Shown here piece after piece: positions 8,311 to 16,663 of a stretch of 64,000 nucleotides of DNA. The first letter of the stretch is position 1; each line of letters begins with the position of its first letter. The position numbers and the translations under genes are program-made. The stretch lies in the NCBI GenBank assembly GCA_020633555.1, contig JACKDL010000031.1, positions 4,180 to 68,179 on the forward strand, read 5' to 3'. This DNA is from Myxococcales bacterium. GTDB lineage: Bacteria > Myxococcota_A > Bradymonadia > UBA7976 > UBA1532. The notes under the pieces are model-generated. The model saw nothing but the letters and a program-made list of their open reading frames with translations, did no database searches and had not been told where the DNA came from.

Positions 8311-8958
8311 ATGAAACGAACCCCCGAACCCGAGCTCATGAACGACGTGGCGCAGGCCGACGCCTACGCCGCCGCCGACTTCGCCGAGCCCGACGCCGCC
8401 TTCGTGGGCGCCTGCCTGCCCTGGCTGGGGGACATCGACGGCATGGTGATCGACCTGGGCTGCGGCCCGGGCAACATCGCCCTGCGGCTGGCCCGGGCCC
8501 GCCCCGCCTGGCACGTGGTGGGGGTGGACGGCTCGCCGGCCATGCTGGCCCACGCCCAGGCCGCGGCGCCCGCCAACGCCCACTTCATCCAGGCCACCCT
8601 GCCCGAGCGCAGCCTGCCCCGCGCCGCCTTCAGCGGCGTGGTGAGCAACAGCCTGCTCCACCACCTGCACGATCCGACGGTGCTCTGGGACTCCGTCAAG
8701 GCGCTGGGGCGCCCCCGGGCGCGGATCTACATCGCCGATCTGCGCCGCCCGCCCACCCCGGCCGCGGCCCAGGCCCTGGTGGATCGCTATGCGGCCGGCG
8801 CCCCCGCCGTGCTGCGCGCCGACTTCCTGGCGTCGCTGCACGCCGCCTTCGAGCCCGGTGAGGTGGAGGCGCAGCTCGTGGCGGCGGGGTTGGACCACTT
8901 CGAGGTGCGGGTGACCAGCGACCGGCACCTGGTGGTGCGGGGCCAGCTCCCCGGCTGA
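8311..8958 (+). CDS. class I SAM-dependent methyltransferase
   Basis: 215 residues. Motif I VIDLGCGPGNIALRLARARP, motif II acidic VVGVDGSPAMLAHA, and motif IV FSGVVSNSLLHHLHDP show a Rossmann-like methyltransferase of the Methyltransf_11/25 type. The N terminus (ELMNDVAQADAYAAADFAEPDAAFV) matches small-molecule methyltransferases that start near a substrate-gating helix. The substrate cannot be predicted. It is apparently a single-gene unit, convergent with the cytochrome b gene 10 bases downstream. Confidence 0.85.
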   Translation: MKRTPEPELMNDVAQADAYAAADFAEPDAAFVGACLPWLGDIDGMVIDLGCGPGNIALRLARARPAWHVVGVDGSPAMLAHAQAAAPANAHFIQATLPERSLPRAAFSGVVSNSLLHHLHDPTVLWDSVKALGRPRARIYIADLRRPPTPAAAQALVDRYAAGAPAVLRADFLASLHAAFEPGEVEAQLVAAGLDHFEVRVTSDRHLVVRGQLPG

Positions 8959-8968
8959 GCCGCCCCGC

Positions 8969-9766
8969 TCAGCCGTGGCGTTCGTCGGCGGGGCCGGGGC
9001 GCGCAGGCGACGAGACTTCAGCGGGCGTGGGCTGCGGCTCGGCCTCGACGGCCTCGAGCGGGGCGTCGCCGAACAGGCGCTCGTACTCCAGCGCGTGGTG
9101 CTCGCGCAGGTGCTCGGCCGACATGTAGCCAGTGAAGATCGAGGTATCCAGCGGGAACACGTCGGGCGACAGGATCGACCCATAGACGTGCCAGATGAGC
9201 AGCACCACGAAGGCCAGCACCGCCTCGAAGGAGTGGGCGGCCCGCAGGGCGAGCACGATCTCGCCCGGGACCCACTGACCCACCTGCACCGGGTACATGA
9301 GCACCAGGCCCGAGACCACCATCAGCAGGCCACCCAGGACCATGCCCATGTACTCGAACTTCTGGCGGTAATCGAACACCGGCATCTTCGGCGGGTGGCG
9401 CCGGCGGCCCACGAAGTGGCTCATGTTGGCCAGCAGATCGCGCACGTCCTGGGGCCCGGGCATGAGCACCATGCGCATGCGCCCGGTGACGGCGCCCCAC
9501 AGGATCAGCAGCGCGTGCAGCGCCGACTGGAACACGAAGGTCACCCCCGCGATGCGGTGGATGAGGCGCGTGTTCTCCAAGCCGCCCAGCGCGCCGATGA
9601 GCCAATGGCTGAAGGCACCGTCGGCGAACTTCTGCGGGAAGCCGGTGAGCAGGAGCACGATGAACGACGAGGCGACCACGGTGTGCTCGAAGCGGCGGAA
9701 CAGGCTGAAGCGCTCCACCAGGACGTGGCCGTCCTTGCTGCGGATGATGCGGGGGCGACGGCTCAT
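8969..9766 (-). CDS. FdnI/HydC-type diheme cytochrome b subunit
   Basis: 265 residues. Four membrane helices with conserved His pairs: FRRFEHTVVASSFIVLLLTG, RLIHRIAGVTFVFQSALHAL, the MVLGGLLMVVSGLVLMYP helix, and RAAHSFEAVLAFVVLLIWHV. This is the layout of formate dehydrogenase gamma/Ni-Fe hydrogenase cytochrome b, which binds two b hemes and exchanges electrons with the quinone pool. It begins inside the stop of the nine-heme cytochrome gene (ATGA overlap 9763-9766), so the two subunits must be made together. The C-terminal 40 residues are a Pro-rich cytoplasmic tail. Likely the quinone-reactive half of a membrane quinol:cytochrome oxidoreductase. Confidence 0.88.
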   Translation of the reverse strand: MSRRPRIIRSKDGHVLVERFSLFRRFEHTVVASSFIVLLLTGFPQKFADGAFSHWLIGALGGLENTRLIHRIAGVTFVFQSALHALLILWGAVTGRMRMVLMPGPQDVRDLLANMSHFVGRRRHPPKMPVFDYRQKFEYMGMVLGGLLMVVSGLVLMYPVQVGQWVPGEIVLALRAAHSFEAVLAFVVLLIWHVYGSILSPDVFPLDTSIFTGYMSAEHLREHHALEYERLFGDAPLEAVEAEPQPTPAEVSSPARPGPADERHG

Positions 9767-10857
9767 GAGTGGCCCTCCGGGTGCTTGTGGCCAGGGGTCC
9801 GCCACAGATCCATGAGGATGTGGGCGATGAGCCCCAGGACCATCAGGGGGATCATCAGCTTGTAGAAGAGGTCGATGAGCCACACGAGGGGGCGATGCCG
9901 CTCCGACGGCGGAGTGTGGGATCCCCAAGCCGTGGCGAAGCCGGCGCTCGCCCCCTCGTGGCAGTCCTGGCACATGGCCGCCGCGCGATCGGCGCGCTCG
10001 GCCTCGGACAGGTCCTTGAAGCTCTGCACCGTGTGGGCGCCGTGGCAGTCGCTGCAGCTCGCCACGGGCTCGGCCGGCGCGTCGCCCAGCGCCGCATAGA
10101 TGCGGTTGCTGGCGCCGTGGAAGTCCTTCAGGTAGCTGCCCACCACCCGGTGATCCAGGCCGTGGCGCCCCATCACGGTCTGGTCCGCGTGGCACTTCGC
10201 GCAGACGCCGAAGGAGGCCGCGTGGGCCGTGGGTGTGTTCGGATCGGTGACGCCATGGGCGCCGTGGCAGTCGGCGCACACGGGGGCGTCGGGATCGCCC
10301 GCCAGCACGGCCTGCCCGTGGGCCGAGGCCTGCCAGTCCTTCACCTGATCCTCGTGGCAGGTGGCGCAGCGGTCCACCGTGGCGCGCCGGGGCGTCGCGG
10401 CCGGCGCCACCGCGTGGCTGCCGTGGCAGTCGATGCACGTGGGCGCCTCGGGCAGCCCGTTCAGGCGGCGCTCGTAGTGGATCGAGTCCTGGAGCGCCGT
10501 GGCGTGCTTGAAGTGGCAGGTGGTGCAGGCCTCGGCCGCCTGGACCTGGTAGTCGCGGGCGGTCTGGGCGGTGGGCGGCCGGTGCGGGTAGTCGCCCACC
10601 GTGGGGTGACAGTCCGTGCAGCCGATGTCGTCGCCGTGCACCGAGCCGTGGAAGCCGGCGCCGTCCACCCACGCGGGCAGCCGCTCGCCGCTGGGCAGCG
10701 TGAAGGTCTGGCCGTGCAGATCGGCGTGGCAGGCCAGGCAGTCCGCGTCCGCCCGTTCAGCCTGGGCGGCGGCGGGCGCGGCCCAGGCCACGGTCGCCAG
10801 GAGCACCGTGGGGAGCGTGGGCGCCAGCGGGCGCCGCAGGGGGGTCGTGGTGTTCAC
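9763..10857 (-). CDS. membrane-anchored nine-heme cytochrome c
   Basis: 364 residues. A signal peptide (to about residue 30) is followed by nine CxxCH heme-c sites in order: CLACH, CTDCH, CTTCH, CIDCH, CATCH, CADCH, CAKCH, CSDCH and CQDCH. A single C-terminal membrane helix follows (LIDLFYKLMIPLMVLGLIAHILMDLW). Many extra His residues can act as distal ligands. Nine periplasmic hemes next to an FdnI-type cytochrome b is the composition of Geobacter CbcL, but here split into two genes. Predicted role: carries electrons from the quinol-oxidising cytochrome b to periplasmic acceptors. Upstream gene is separated by 3 bases. Confidence 0.9.
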   Translation of the reverse strand: MNTTTPLRRPLAPTLPTVLLATVAWAAPAAAQAERADADCLACHADLHGQTFTLPSGERLPAWVDGAGFHGSVHGDDIGCTDCHPTVGDYPHRPPTAQTARDYQVQAAEACTTCHFKHATALQDSIHYERRLNGLPEAPTCIDCHGSHAVAPAATPRRATVDRCATCHEDQVKDWQASAHGQAVLAGDPDAPVCADCHGAHGVTDPNTPTAHAASFGVCAKCHADQTVMGRHGLDHRVVGSYLKDFHGASNRIYAALGDAPAEPVASCSDCHGAHTVQSFKDLSEAERADRAAAMCQDCHEGASAGFATAWGSHTPPSERHRPLVWLIDLFYKLMIPLMVLGLIAHILMDLWRTPGHKHPEGHS

Positions 10858-10860
10858 GGC

Positions 10861-11598
10861 TCACGCCTCCTCGCGCCGGCGGGCCTCGACCTCCTCGGCC
10901 AGCGCGCTCAGGCTCGGATCCAGGTCGGGGGCCAGCTCGGCCGCGTCCAGCGCCAGGTCATCGACCATGGCCGGCGCCTGGCCCTTGCGGACGCGCTCAC
11001 GGGCGTGGGCGACGTAGGCCGCTGAGGGCTCCCAGCGGGCCTCGGCCAGGTACACATGCCGGCGCCACAGGGCCACCAGGGGCTGCACCAGGGCGCGGGC
11101 CAGGGTGGCCGCCAGGGCCACCACCAGCGCCACCGGGAAGAACAGCACGAACAGGCCGCCCACCACCGGGCTCAGCAGCACCAGCAGCGGCGTGGGCACC
11201 CGCCACCACCGCGTGCCCGTGGGCGCGTCGATGACCTCGCGGTGGGCGCTCACGTGGCGCACGCCCACGGTGTTCAGGCCCACGTACAGCCCGCGGGGCG
11301 CCGGCTCGTCGGCGGTGAGCACCCGCTTGCTGCGCAGGCGGCGCAGGATCTCGCGGCCCAGGCCCACCAGCACGATGAGCGGCATGGACAGGGCGAAGGC
11401 GCCACCGATCACGGGGGTGAGCATGACGCCGACCGCCAGCGGCAGCCGGAAGTACTCCGCCCCGTCGACCCCCTTCAGCCGGGCGCCGTTCGGCGCGTGG
11501 GCGCCGTCTTCGCCGCGCACGATGGCGCGCACGTCCAGCTTCCGCGGGGCCACGTAGAAGCCGGTGGGGACGATGTCCTGATTACGGTACCACTGCAT
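10861..11598 (-). CDS. internally duplicated membrane protein of the cytochrome operon
   Basis: 245 residues made of two similar halves. Half one has GFYVAPRKLDVRAIVRG then RLPLAVGVMLTPVIGGAFAL; half two has GLYVGLNTVGVRHVSAHRE then RVPTPLLVLLSPVVGGLFVL. Each half has a short soluble part followed by one long or hairpin hydrophobic segment; the C-terminal 60 residues are charged and soluble. The ATG at 11598 is chosen because AAGGAG lies 6 bases upstream; an ATG 33 bases earlier lacks this. First gene of the three-gene operon with the nine-heme cytochrome and cytochrome b. No heme motif, family unknown; perhaps an assembly or anchoring factor. Confidence 0.75.
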   Translation of the reverse strand: MQWYRNQDIVPTGFYVAPRKLDVRAIVRGEDGAHAPNGARLKGVDGAEYFRLPLAVGVMLTPVIGGAFALSMPLIVLVGLGREILRRLRSKRVLTADEPAPRGLYVGLNTVGVRHVSAHREVIDAPTGTRWWRVPTPLLVLLSPVVGGLFVLFFPVALVVALAATLARALVQPLVALWRRHVYLAEARWEPSAAYVAHARERVRKGQAPAMVDDLALDAAELAPDLDPSLSALAEEVEARRREEA

Positions 11599-11805
11599 GA
11601 CCAGCTCCTTCGTCTGCCGCCGAAGATCCATCCCCCAGCGGCTGATTGGATTATCGGTCCGGGGGCCCCTTTCGTCCGTGGGCACGAGTGCCCAGCGCCC
11701 GTCGGGAAGTGTCCGCAGGATCCTCTGGAGACTTTTCCCCAGGCCGCGGGCCCGAGGGCGCCTCCCCCTCGGGAAAACCGCCCAGAGGGCGGCCGCTCCA
11801 GGTGC

Positions 11806-11811
11806 TAACCT
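11806..11811 (+). promoter_or_regulatory. -10-like element placing transcription start at the GTG
   Basis: TAACCT lies exactly six bases before the GTG at 11818. No Shine-Dalgarno is visible, so a leaderless message is likely. No convincing -35 was seen. Confidence 0.4.
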
Positions 11812-11817
11812 GCGGCC

Positions 11818-12714
11818 GTGAGCCTCTGGACCCACATCGCCCACGGGCTGCTGGCGTTCCTGTGGGCGCAGGCCGCCCGGCGCCTGCTGGGCCCTCGCGA
11901 TCCCGCCCTGGCGGTGCGGGCCATGGCGGGCGTGCTGCTGCTGCCCCCCCTGGTGGCCATCGCCCAGCTCGCGCTGGCGCCCCGGGGTTGGTGGCCCCTG
12001 TCGACCCAGGCGGCGTGGCTCGAGGCGCGCGGCTGGGGGTGGCCCCTGTGGGCGCTGGCGGCGGGCACCGGGCTGCTGTTTCTGGCGCAGGAGCTCTGGC
12101 CGCTGATCGGGCGGGACCGGGCCTGGCAAGGCGCCGCGCGGGCGCGAGACGCTCGGCTGGACGCCGCCTGGGCCCAGGTGGCCGCGCTGCACCCCAAAGC
12201 CGCCCAGCTCAGCGCCTGGGTGCTCGAGACCCCCACCCCCGTCGCGGCCCTCGCGGGCCTGACCTCACCGCGGATCGTGGTGTCGCGCTGCCTGCTGGAC
12301 GCCCTGGACGACCGACAGCTCCAGGCCCTGCTGGCCCACGAGCTGGCCCACGCGCTGCGCGGGGGCAACCGCTGGCTGGCCCTGCTGTGGCTGGCCCGGG
12401 CGGTGCAACCGCTCAGCCCCGCCGCGCTGGTGGCCTTCCGGCTGCTGGTGGAGGACGAGGAGGCCGCCTGCGACGCCGCGGGGGCGGCCCTCACGGGGCG
12501 CCCGGCCGACCTGGCGAGCGTGCTGTTGGTGGTGGAGCGGCTGCGCCTGGACCTGCACGCCCTGCCCCACGAGGAGCGCCCGGAGGACACCCGGCACCTG
12601 CTGATCCGCCAGCGGGTGCGGCGCCTGCTCGACGGGCCGGGGCGGCGCCCTCACCCCCTGGCCGAGGCGGGCAGCGCGGCGCTGCTCGCGGCGCTGCTGC
12701 TGGGCATCACCTAA
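11818..12714 (+). CDS. M56-like integral membrane metallopeptidase
   Basis: 298 residues. Three N-terminal membrane helices, then LLAHELAHALRGGN with the zinc HExxH motif and, about 65 residues later, EDEEAACD supplying the third ligand Glu. This is the BlaR1/M56 or HtpX-like arrangement. Residues 150-290 form the cytoplasmic catalytic domain. There is no penicillin-binding sensor domain, so it is not a BlaR1 proper. Possible role in regulated membrane proteolysis. GTG start with a leaderless-type -10. Convergent with the response regulator gene 9 bases downstream. Confidence 0.75.
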   Translation: MSLWTHIAHGLLAFLWAQAARRLLGPRDPALAVRAMAGVLLLPPLVAIAQLALAPRGWWPLSTQAAWLEARGWGWPLWALAAGTGLLFLAQELWPLIGRDRAWQGAARARDARLDAAWAQVAALHPKAAQLSAWVLETPTPVAALAGLTSPRIVVSRCLLDALDDRQLQALLAHELAHALRGGNRWLALLWLARAVQPLSPAALVAFRLLVEDEEAACDAAGAALTGRPADLASVLLVVERLRLDLHALPHEERPEDTRHLLIRQRVRRLLDGPGRRPHPLAEAGSAALLAALLLGIT

Positions 12715-12723
12715 ACCGGGCCC

Positions 12724-13401
12724 TCACTTGAGCTGGGTCAGCCCCACCCGCAGCGCGAAGTGCACCAGCTTGCTGTGGTTGTGGATGTCCAGCTTGTCCA
12801 TGAGGTTGGCCCGGTGGGCCATGGCCGTCTTCACCGCGATGTCGAGGGCGGTGGCCACCTCCTTGTTGCTGTAGCCCTCGGCGATGAGCGTCAGGACCTG
12901 CCGTTCGCGGGCCGTCAGGCGCTGCAGGGCCTCTTCGTCGCTGCTGGGCCCCGAGCCGGCACGCCCGAACAGGTCGCGCCCGGGCAGCAGGGCGCCCGCC
13001 ACCGTGGGATCCACGTAGGTGCCCCCGGCCAGCACCGCCCGGATCGCCGTGAGCAGTGCCTCGCCGCGGGCGGTCTTCAGGACATAGCCGTTGGCCCCGG
13101 CCTCCAGAGCCCGGCGCACCATGGCCGGCTCGGGGTACTGGGTCAGCACCAGCACCGGCACCGTCAGCCCCAACCGGCGCAGCTCCAGCAGGCCGCCGAT
13201 GCCGCCCAGGCCGGGCATGCTGAGGTCCAGCACCACCAGGTCGGGCAGGGTGCGCTGGATGGCCTCCAGGGCCTCTTCGGCGGTCTCGGCCTCGGCCACC
13301 ACCTGCATGGGCGGGTTGGCCTGGTCTTCGAAGAACGATCGCAGGCCCGCCCGCAGCACCGCGTGATCGTCCGCCAGCACCAGCCGCTTCGTGGCGCCCA
13401 T
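12724..13401 (-). CDS. NarL/FixJ-type response regulator
   Basis: 225 residues. A receiver domain with LVLADDHAVLRAGL (acidic pocket), VLDLSMPGLGGIGGL (phospho-accepting Asp) and YVLKTARGEALL (Lys) is followed by a LuxR-type HTH: LTARERQVLTLIAEGYSNKE and VKTAMAHRANLMDKL. A transcription activator or repressor controlled by the sensor kinase just upstream. The kinase stop and this ATG share a base (TGATG at 13399-13403), so they are coupled; a 14-residue upstream extension is rejected for that reason. Confidence 0.92.
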   Translation of the reverse strand: MGATKRLVLADDHAVLRAGLRSFFEDQANPPMQVVAEAETAEEALEAIQRTLPDLVVLDLSMPGLGGIGGLLELRRLGLTVPVLVLTQYPEPAMVRRALEAGANGYVLKTARGEALLTAIRAVLAGGTYVDPTVAGALLPGRDLFGRAGSGPSSDEEALQRLTARERQVLTLIAEGYSNKEVATALDIAVKTAMAHRANLMDKLDIHNHSKLVHFALRVGLTQLK

Positions 13402-15629
13402 CACCCGTCTCCCTCTGCCCCGTCCCGGGGCACGCGGACCCACACCGTGGCCCCTTCCTCCGGCGCCCCGATGATCCGCGCCTCGCCGCCCAAGAGCAGG
13501 GCCCGCTCGCGGATTCCCACCAGCCCGAAGCCCCGCCCCGAGGGCTCGGGCCCCGTGGCCCCGACCTCGAACCCGCGCCCGTCGTCTTCAATGGTCAGCG
13601 TGAGGGCGTCGGCCGTCACCCCCAGGGTCACGAACACGTGCTCGGCCTGCCCGTGGCGCACCGCGTTCTGGATGGCCTCCTGGGCCACCCGGAACAGGGC
13701 GGTGGCGGCCTCGTCGCGCACGGCGTGGGGGCGGTCCCCGTCGATGATGAACCGCGCCACCACGCCGTGATCGGCCTGGGCGCGCTCCACCAGCCACTCC
13801 AGGGCCGACACGAAGCCCAGGCTCTCAAGGATGGTGGGCCGCAGGTCCAACAGGATGCGGCGCACCGTGTCGAGCATGGCCCCCGCCCGGGCCTCCAGGG
13901 CCTGCAGCGCGGCGGGATCGTGGGCCTCGCGCGCGCTCAAGCGCTCCACCTCCAGGCGCAGCGCGGCCAGGTCTTGCGCCACGGTGTCGTGGAGCTCGCG
14001 GGCGACCCGCTGCCGCTCGGCCTCCTGGGCCCGCAGCACTGCGTGCAGGTGCTTCTGCTGGGCCGCCCGCTGCGCCCCTTCGGCGGCCAGACGCAGGTTG
14101 TGCGAGGCGCACAGCCCCGACTGGCGGATGAGGGAGGCCAGCCACAAGCGCCCCTGGTCCAGATCCGCCGGCCAGCCGTCCAAGGCCACCGCCAGCGCCA
14201 GGCCGCCCGCGAGCTGGATGTGCCCGCCGAAGACCCCTTCGACCCGCGCGAACTCGTTCACCGGCAGGGTCGCCACGGCCTCCAGCAGATCCGTCGCGCG
14301 GTCGGGCGGCAGGCCCTGGGTGCCCACCACCGGCTGGCCGTCGGGCGGGATGACCCGCATGGCGCCCGCGCCCGCCGGCACCAGCCCCACGGCCTGATCC
14401 AGGCCGATCTGGATGATCTCGGGCAGGGTGAGCTGGTCGGCCGAGTGCTGCGAGATGCGCTGCAGGCCCGCCAGGTGCGCCCGCACGATGTCCGACTCGG
14501 CCACGAGCTGGGCCCGCTGGGCCTCGAGCTCGTTCAGGGTGCGCTCCATGCGGCTGCGCCAGCGCTCGAAGGCACGGGCCAGCTCGCCCAGCTCGTCGTC
14601 CCCGAAGCGGCCCACCCCCAACGGCACCCGGTTGGCCTCGCTGCGGTGCACGGCGTCGGTGAGCAGGCGCACGGGCCGCACGATGCTGCGCACGGCCAGC
14701 CCGGTGAACCCCACGAACAGGATCAGCAGCGCCGCGGCGAGCTGCCACAGGCGGCGACGCCAGTCCAGAGCGGGCGCCAGGGCCAGGTGCTCAGGCTCCA
14801 GCACGGCCAGGCCCAGCTCCAGTCCCGGCAGCGGTGCGAAGGCCATCACCTGCGTCTGCTCGGGCACGGGCAGCTTGGCGCTGGCGTCGTCGGTGTGGCA
14901 CCCGTGGCAGCGTCCGCGGAACTCGCGGCCCTCGGACACCGCATGGGCCAGCACCGCCTTGTGATCGTGGAACCCCTCGGCCACCACGGCCCCCGTCGAG
15001 GCCAGCATGTGGCCGTGGCTGTCCACCAACGCGAGCGAGACGCCCCCCAGCGAGGCCGAGGCGGGCACCAGCAGGTGCGAGGCCAGGGGGCGGAGCACCG
15101 CGATGGCGAACTCGGCATCGCCGGCCTCGGGGTGATCCACCGGCGCCGCCAGCAGGAGCACCGCGCCCCCCTCACCGGTGACCAGATGGGACACGGCCAC
15201 GTCGCCCCGGCGGCGCGCTCGGGTCACCAGCTCGCCCACGTCGGCCCCCTCGGGCAGCGGGGTGGGCAGCGCCGGCTCGGGCAGAAGGCGCCCGTCGCCA
15301 TCGGCGGCGTAGATCCCGTCGAACACCGCCTTGCGGGCGCTGCACTTCAGCACGTCGAAGCCCGGCCCCCCGCTGGTGGGCACGCACGCGGCCTCACCCA
15401 GGGCGCTGGTGAGGCGGTCCAGATCCTGGCGCAAGCGAGCCTCGACAAAGGCGCCGGCGGTGCGCGCCAGGCGGGTGCGCTCGTCGAGCAGGGTCTCGGC
15501 GGCGCTGTCGACGATCTGCCCGGCGAGCACCATGACGGCGCCGAGCAGGGCGCCGCCGCCCAGGAGCACGAAGAGCAGGGCCCGCCCGTACAGGCCGCTG
15601 ACGAGGTTCAGGCGCGCTGGCTGGTCCAT
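13401..15629 (-). CDS. NarX-like membrane sensor histidine kinase with periplasmic heme-c motif
   Basis: 742 residues. Order: N-terminal membrane helix (about 18-40), a long periplasmic sensor domain (40-290) containing CHGCH at residues 241-245, a second helix (about 295-317), HAMP (318-370), coiled coil, a GAF-like domain (about 385-520), then HisKA_3 with ERQRVARELHDTVAQDLAAL (phospho-His) and an HATPase with DDGRGFEVG and GRGFGLVGIRERA. The kinase class matches NarX/DegS/NreB. A covalent heme c in the sensor domain would make it a redox, NO or O2 sensor. ATG at 15629 preferred over a GTG two codons upstream because GGAGG sits 5 bases before it. Confidence 0.9.
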   Translation of the reverse strand: MDQPARLNLVSGLYGRALLFVLLGGGALLGAVMVLAGQIVDSAAETLLDERTRLARTAGAFVEARLRQDLDRLTSALGEAACVPTSGGPGFDVLKCSARKAVFDGIYAADGDGRLLPEPALPTPLPEGADVGELVTRARRRGDVAVSHLVTGEGGAVLLLAAPVDHPEAGDAEFAIAVLRPLASHLLVPASASLGGVSLALVDSHGHMLASTGAVVAEGFHDHKAVLAHAVSEGREFRGRCHGCHTDDASAKLPVPEQTQVMAFAPLPGLELGLAVLEPEHLALAPALDWRRRLWQLAAALLILFVGFTGLAVRSIVRPVRLLTDAVHRSEANRVPLGVGRFGDDELGELARAFERWRSRMERTLNELEAQRAQLVAESDIVRAHLAGLQRISQHSADQLTLPEIIQIGLDQAVGLVPAGAGAMRVIPPDGQPVVGTQGLPPDRATDLLEAVATLPVNEFARVEGVFGGHIQLAGGLALAVALDGWPADLDQGRLWLASLIRQSGLCASHNLRLAAEGAQRAAQQKHLHAVLRAQEAERQRVARELHDTVAQDLAALRLEVERLSAREAHDPAALQALEARAGAMLDTVRRILLDLRPTILESLGFVSALEWLVERAQADHGVVARFIIDGDRPHAVRDEAATALFRVAQEAIQNAVRHGQAEHVFVTLGVTADALTLTIEDDGRGFEVGATGPEPSGRGFGLVGIRERALLLGGEARIIGAPEEGATVWVRVPRDGAEGDG

Positions 15630-15695
15630 CGGCACCTCCGGCCCCCACTTCGACGGGCCGGCCCCCGGGCTTGAGGCCCGTGTGCGATGGCGCCG

Positions 15696-16604
15696 TCAGC
15701 GCCCCCAGAGCCAGGCGGCCCCGCGCACCCCGCTGCTGTCGCCATGGGCGGGCGGCACCAGGCGGGTCTGCACGACATCGCTGAACACATAGGCGCCCCA
15801 GCGGCGGGGGACCTCGGCGTACAGAGCCCTTGCGTTCGACATGCCGCCCCCCAGGACGATGACGTCGGGGTCCAGCACGTTGATGACGTGGGCGAGCCCG
15901 CGGGCCAGCCGATCGCAATAGCGGTCAAAGGCCTGCGCTGCCGCGGCGTGGCCCGCCTGCGCCTCGGCGACGATCCGCCGGCTGTCCCAGGCCAGCCCCG
16001 TAACCTCTTGGAACCGATGCGCAAACTGCCGGCCACTCAGCCAGGTCTCCAGGCAGCCGTGGCGGCCGCAGTAGCAGGCGGCCCCCGGTCGCTCGTCGTC
16101 GGCGGGCCAGGGCAGCGGGTTGTGCCCCCACTCCCCCGCGATGGCGTTGGCGCCGGTCAGCGCGCGGCCCTCGAGGGCGACGCCCGCGCCCACGCCGGTG
16201 CCCAGGATGACGCCGAACACCACGGGGGCCCCTGCGGCCGCCCCGTCGGTGGCCTCGCTCACCGCGAAGCAGTTGGCGTCGTTCTGCACGCGCACCGGGC
16301 GGCCCAGTCGGGCGGCGAGGTCCTGGTCGAAGGGCTGGCCGATGAGCCAGGTGCTGTTGGCGTTCTTCACCCGCCCGGTGACCGGGCTGAGCGCACCGGG
16401 GATGCCCACGCCCACGGTGCCGCGCAGCCCGACGGTGGCCTCGGCCCGCGCCACCAGGCCGGCGACGGCCGCCAGGGTCTCGGCGTAGTCGTCACGGGGT
16501 GTGGGCACGCGCTCGCGGTGGCGCTCGACGCCGTCCACCAGCGCGATGATCTCGATCTTGGTGCCGCCCAGGTCGACGCCCAGGCGCAGGGTCTGGCTGT
16601 CCAT
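15696..16604 (-). CDS. ROK family sugar kinase (glucokinase/fructokinase/NAG kinase type)
   Basis: 302 residues. N-terminal LGVDLGGTKIEIIAL (phosphate loop 1), VGVGIPGALSPVTG, VQNDANCFAVSEA (catalytic Asp in NDAN), and the ROK signature GTGVGAGVALEGRALTGANA followed by the zinc-binding CYCGRHGCLETWLSG. All catalytic and zinc residues are intact, so an active ATP-dependent hexose kinase is expected in the cytosol. The exact sugar cannot be told. Start ATG has TACGCT six bases upstream and no Shine-Dalgarno. Divergent from the sulfatase gene. Confidence 0.88.
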   Translation of the reverse strand: MDSQTLRLGVDLGGTKIEIIALVDGVERHRERVPTPRDDYAETLAAVAGLVARAEATVGLRGTVGVGIPGALSPVTGRVKNANSTWLIGQPFDQDLAARLGRPVRVQNDANCFAVSEATDGAAAGAPVVFGVILGTGVGAGVALEGRALTGANAIAGEWGHNPLPWPADDERPGAACYCGRHGCLETWLSGRQFAHRFQEVTGLAWDSRRIVAEAQAGHAAAAQAFDRYCDRLARGLAHVINVLDPDVIVLGGGMSNARALYAEVPRRWGAYVFSDVVQTRLVPPAHGDSSGVRGAAWLWGR

Positions 16605-16610
16605 GTCGCG

Positions 16611-16616
16611 AGCGTA
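16611..16616 (-). promoter_or_regulatory. -10-like element of the ROK kinase gene
   Basis: On the minus strand TACGCT lies six bases before the ATG, a leaderless-type arrangement. Confidence 0.4.
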
Positions 16617-16663
16617 GCGCGATGCACTACCCTGCCCCACCCCCCAACCACGCCGGAGGCCCG

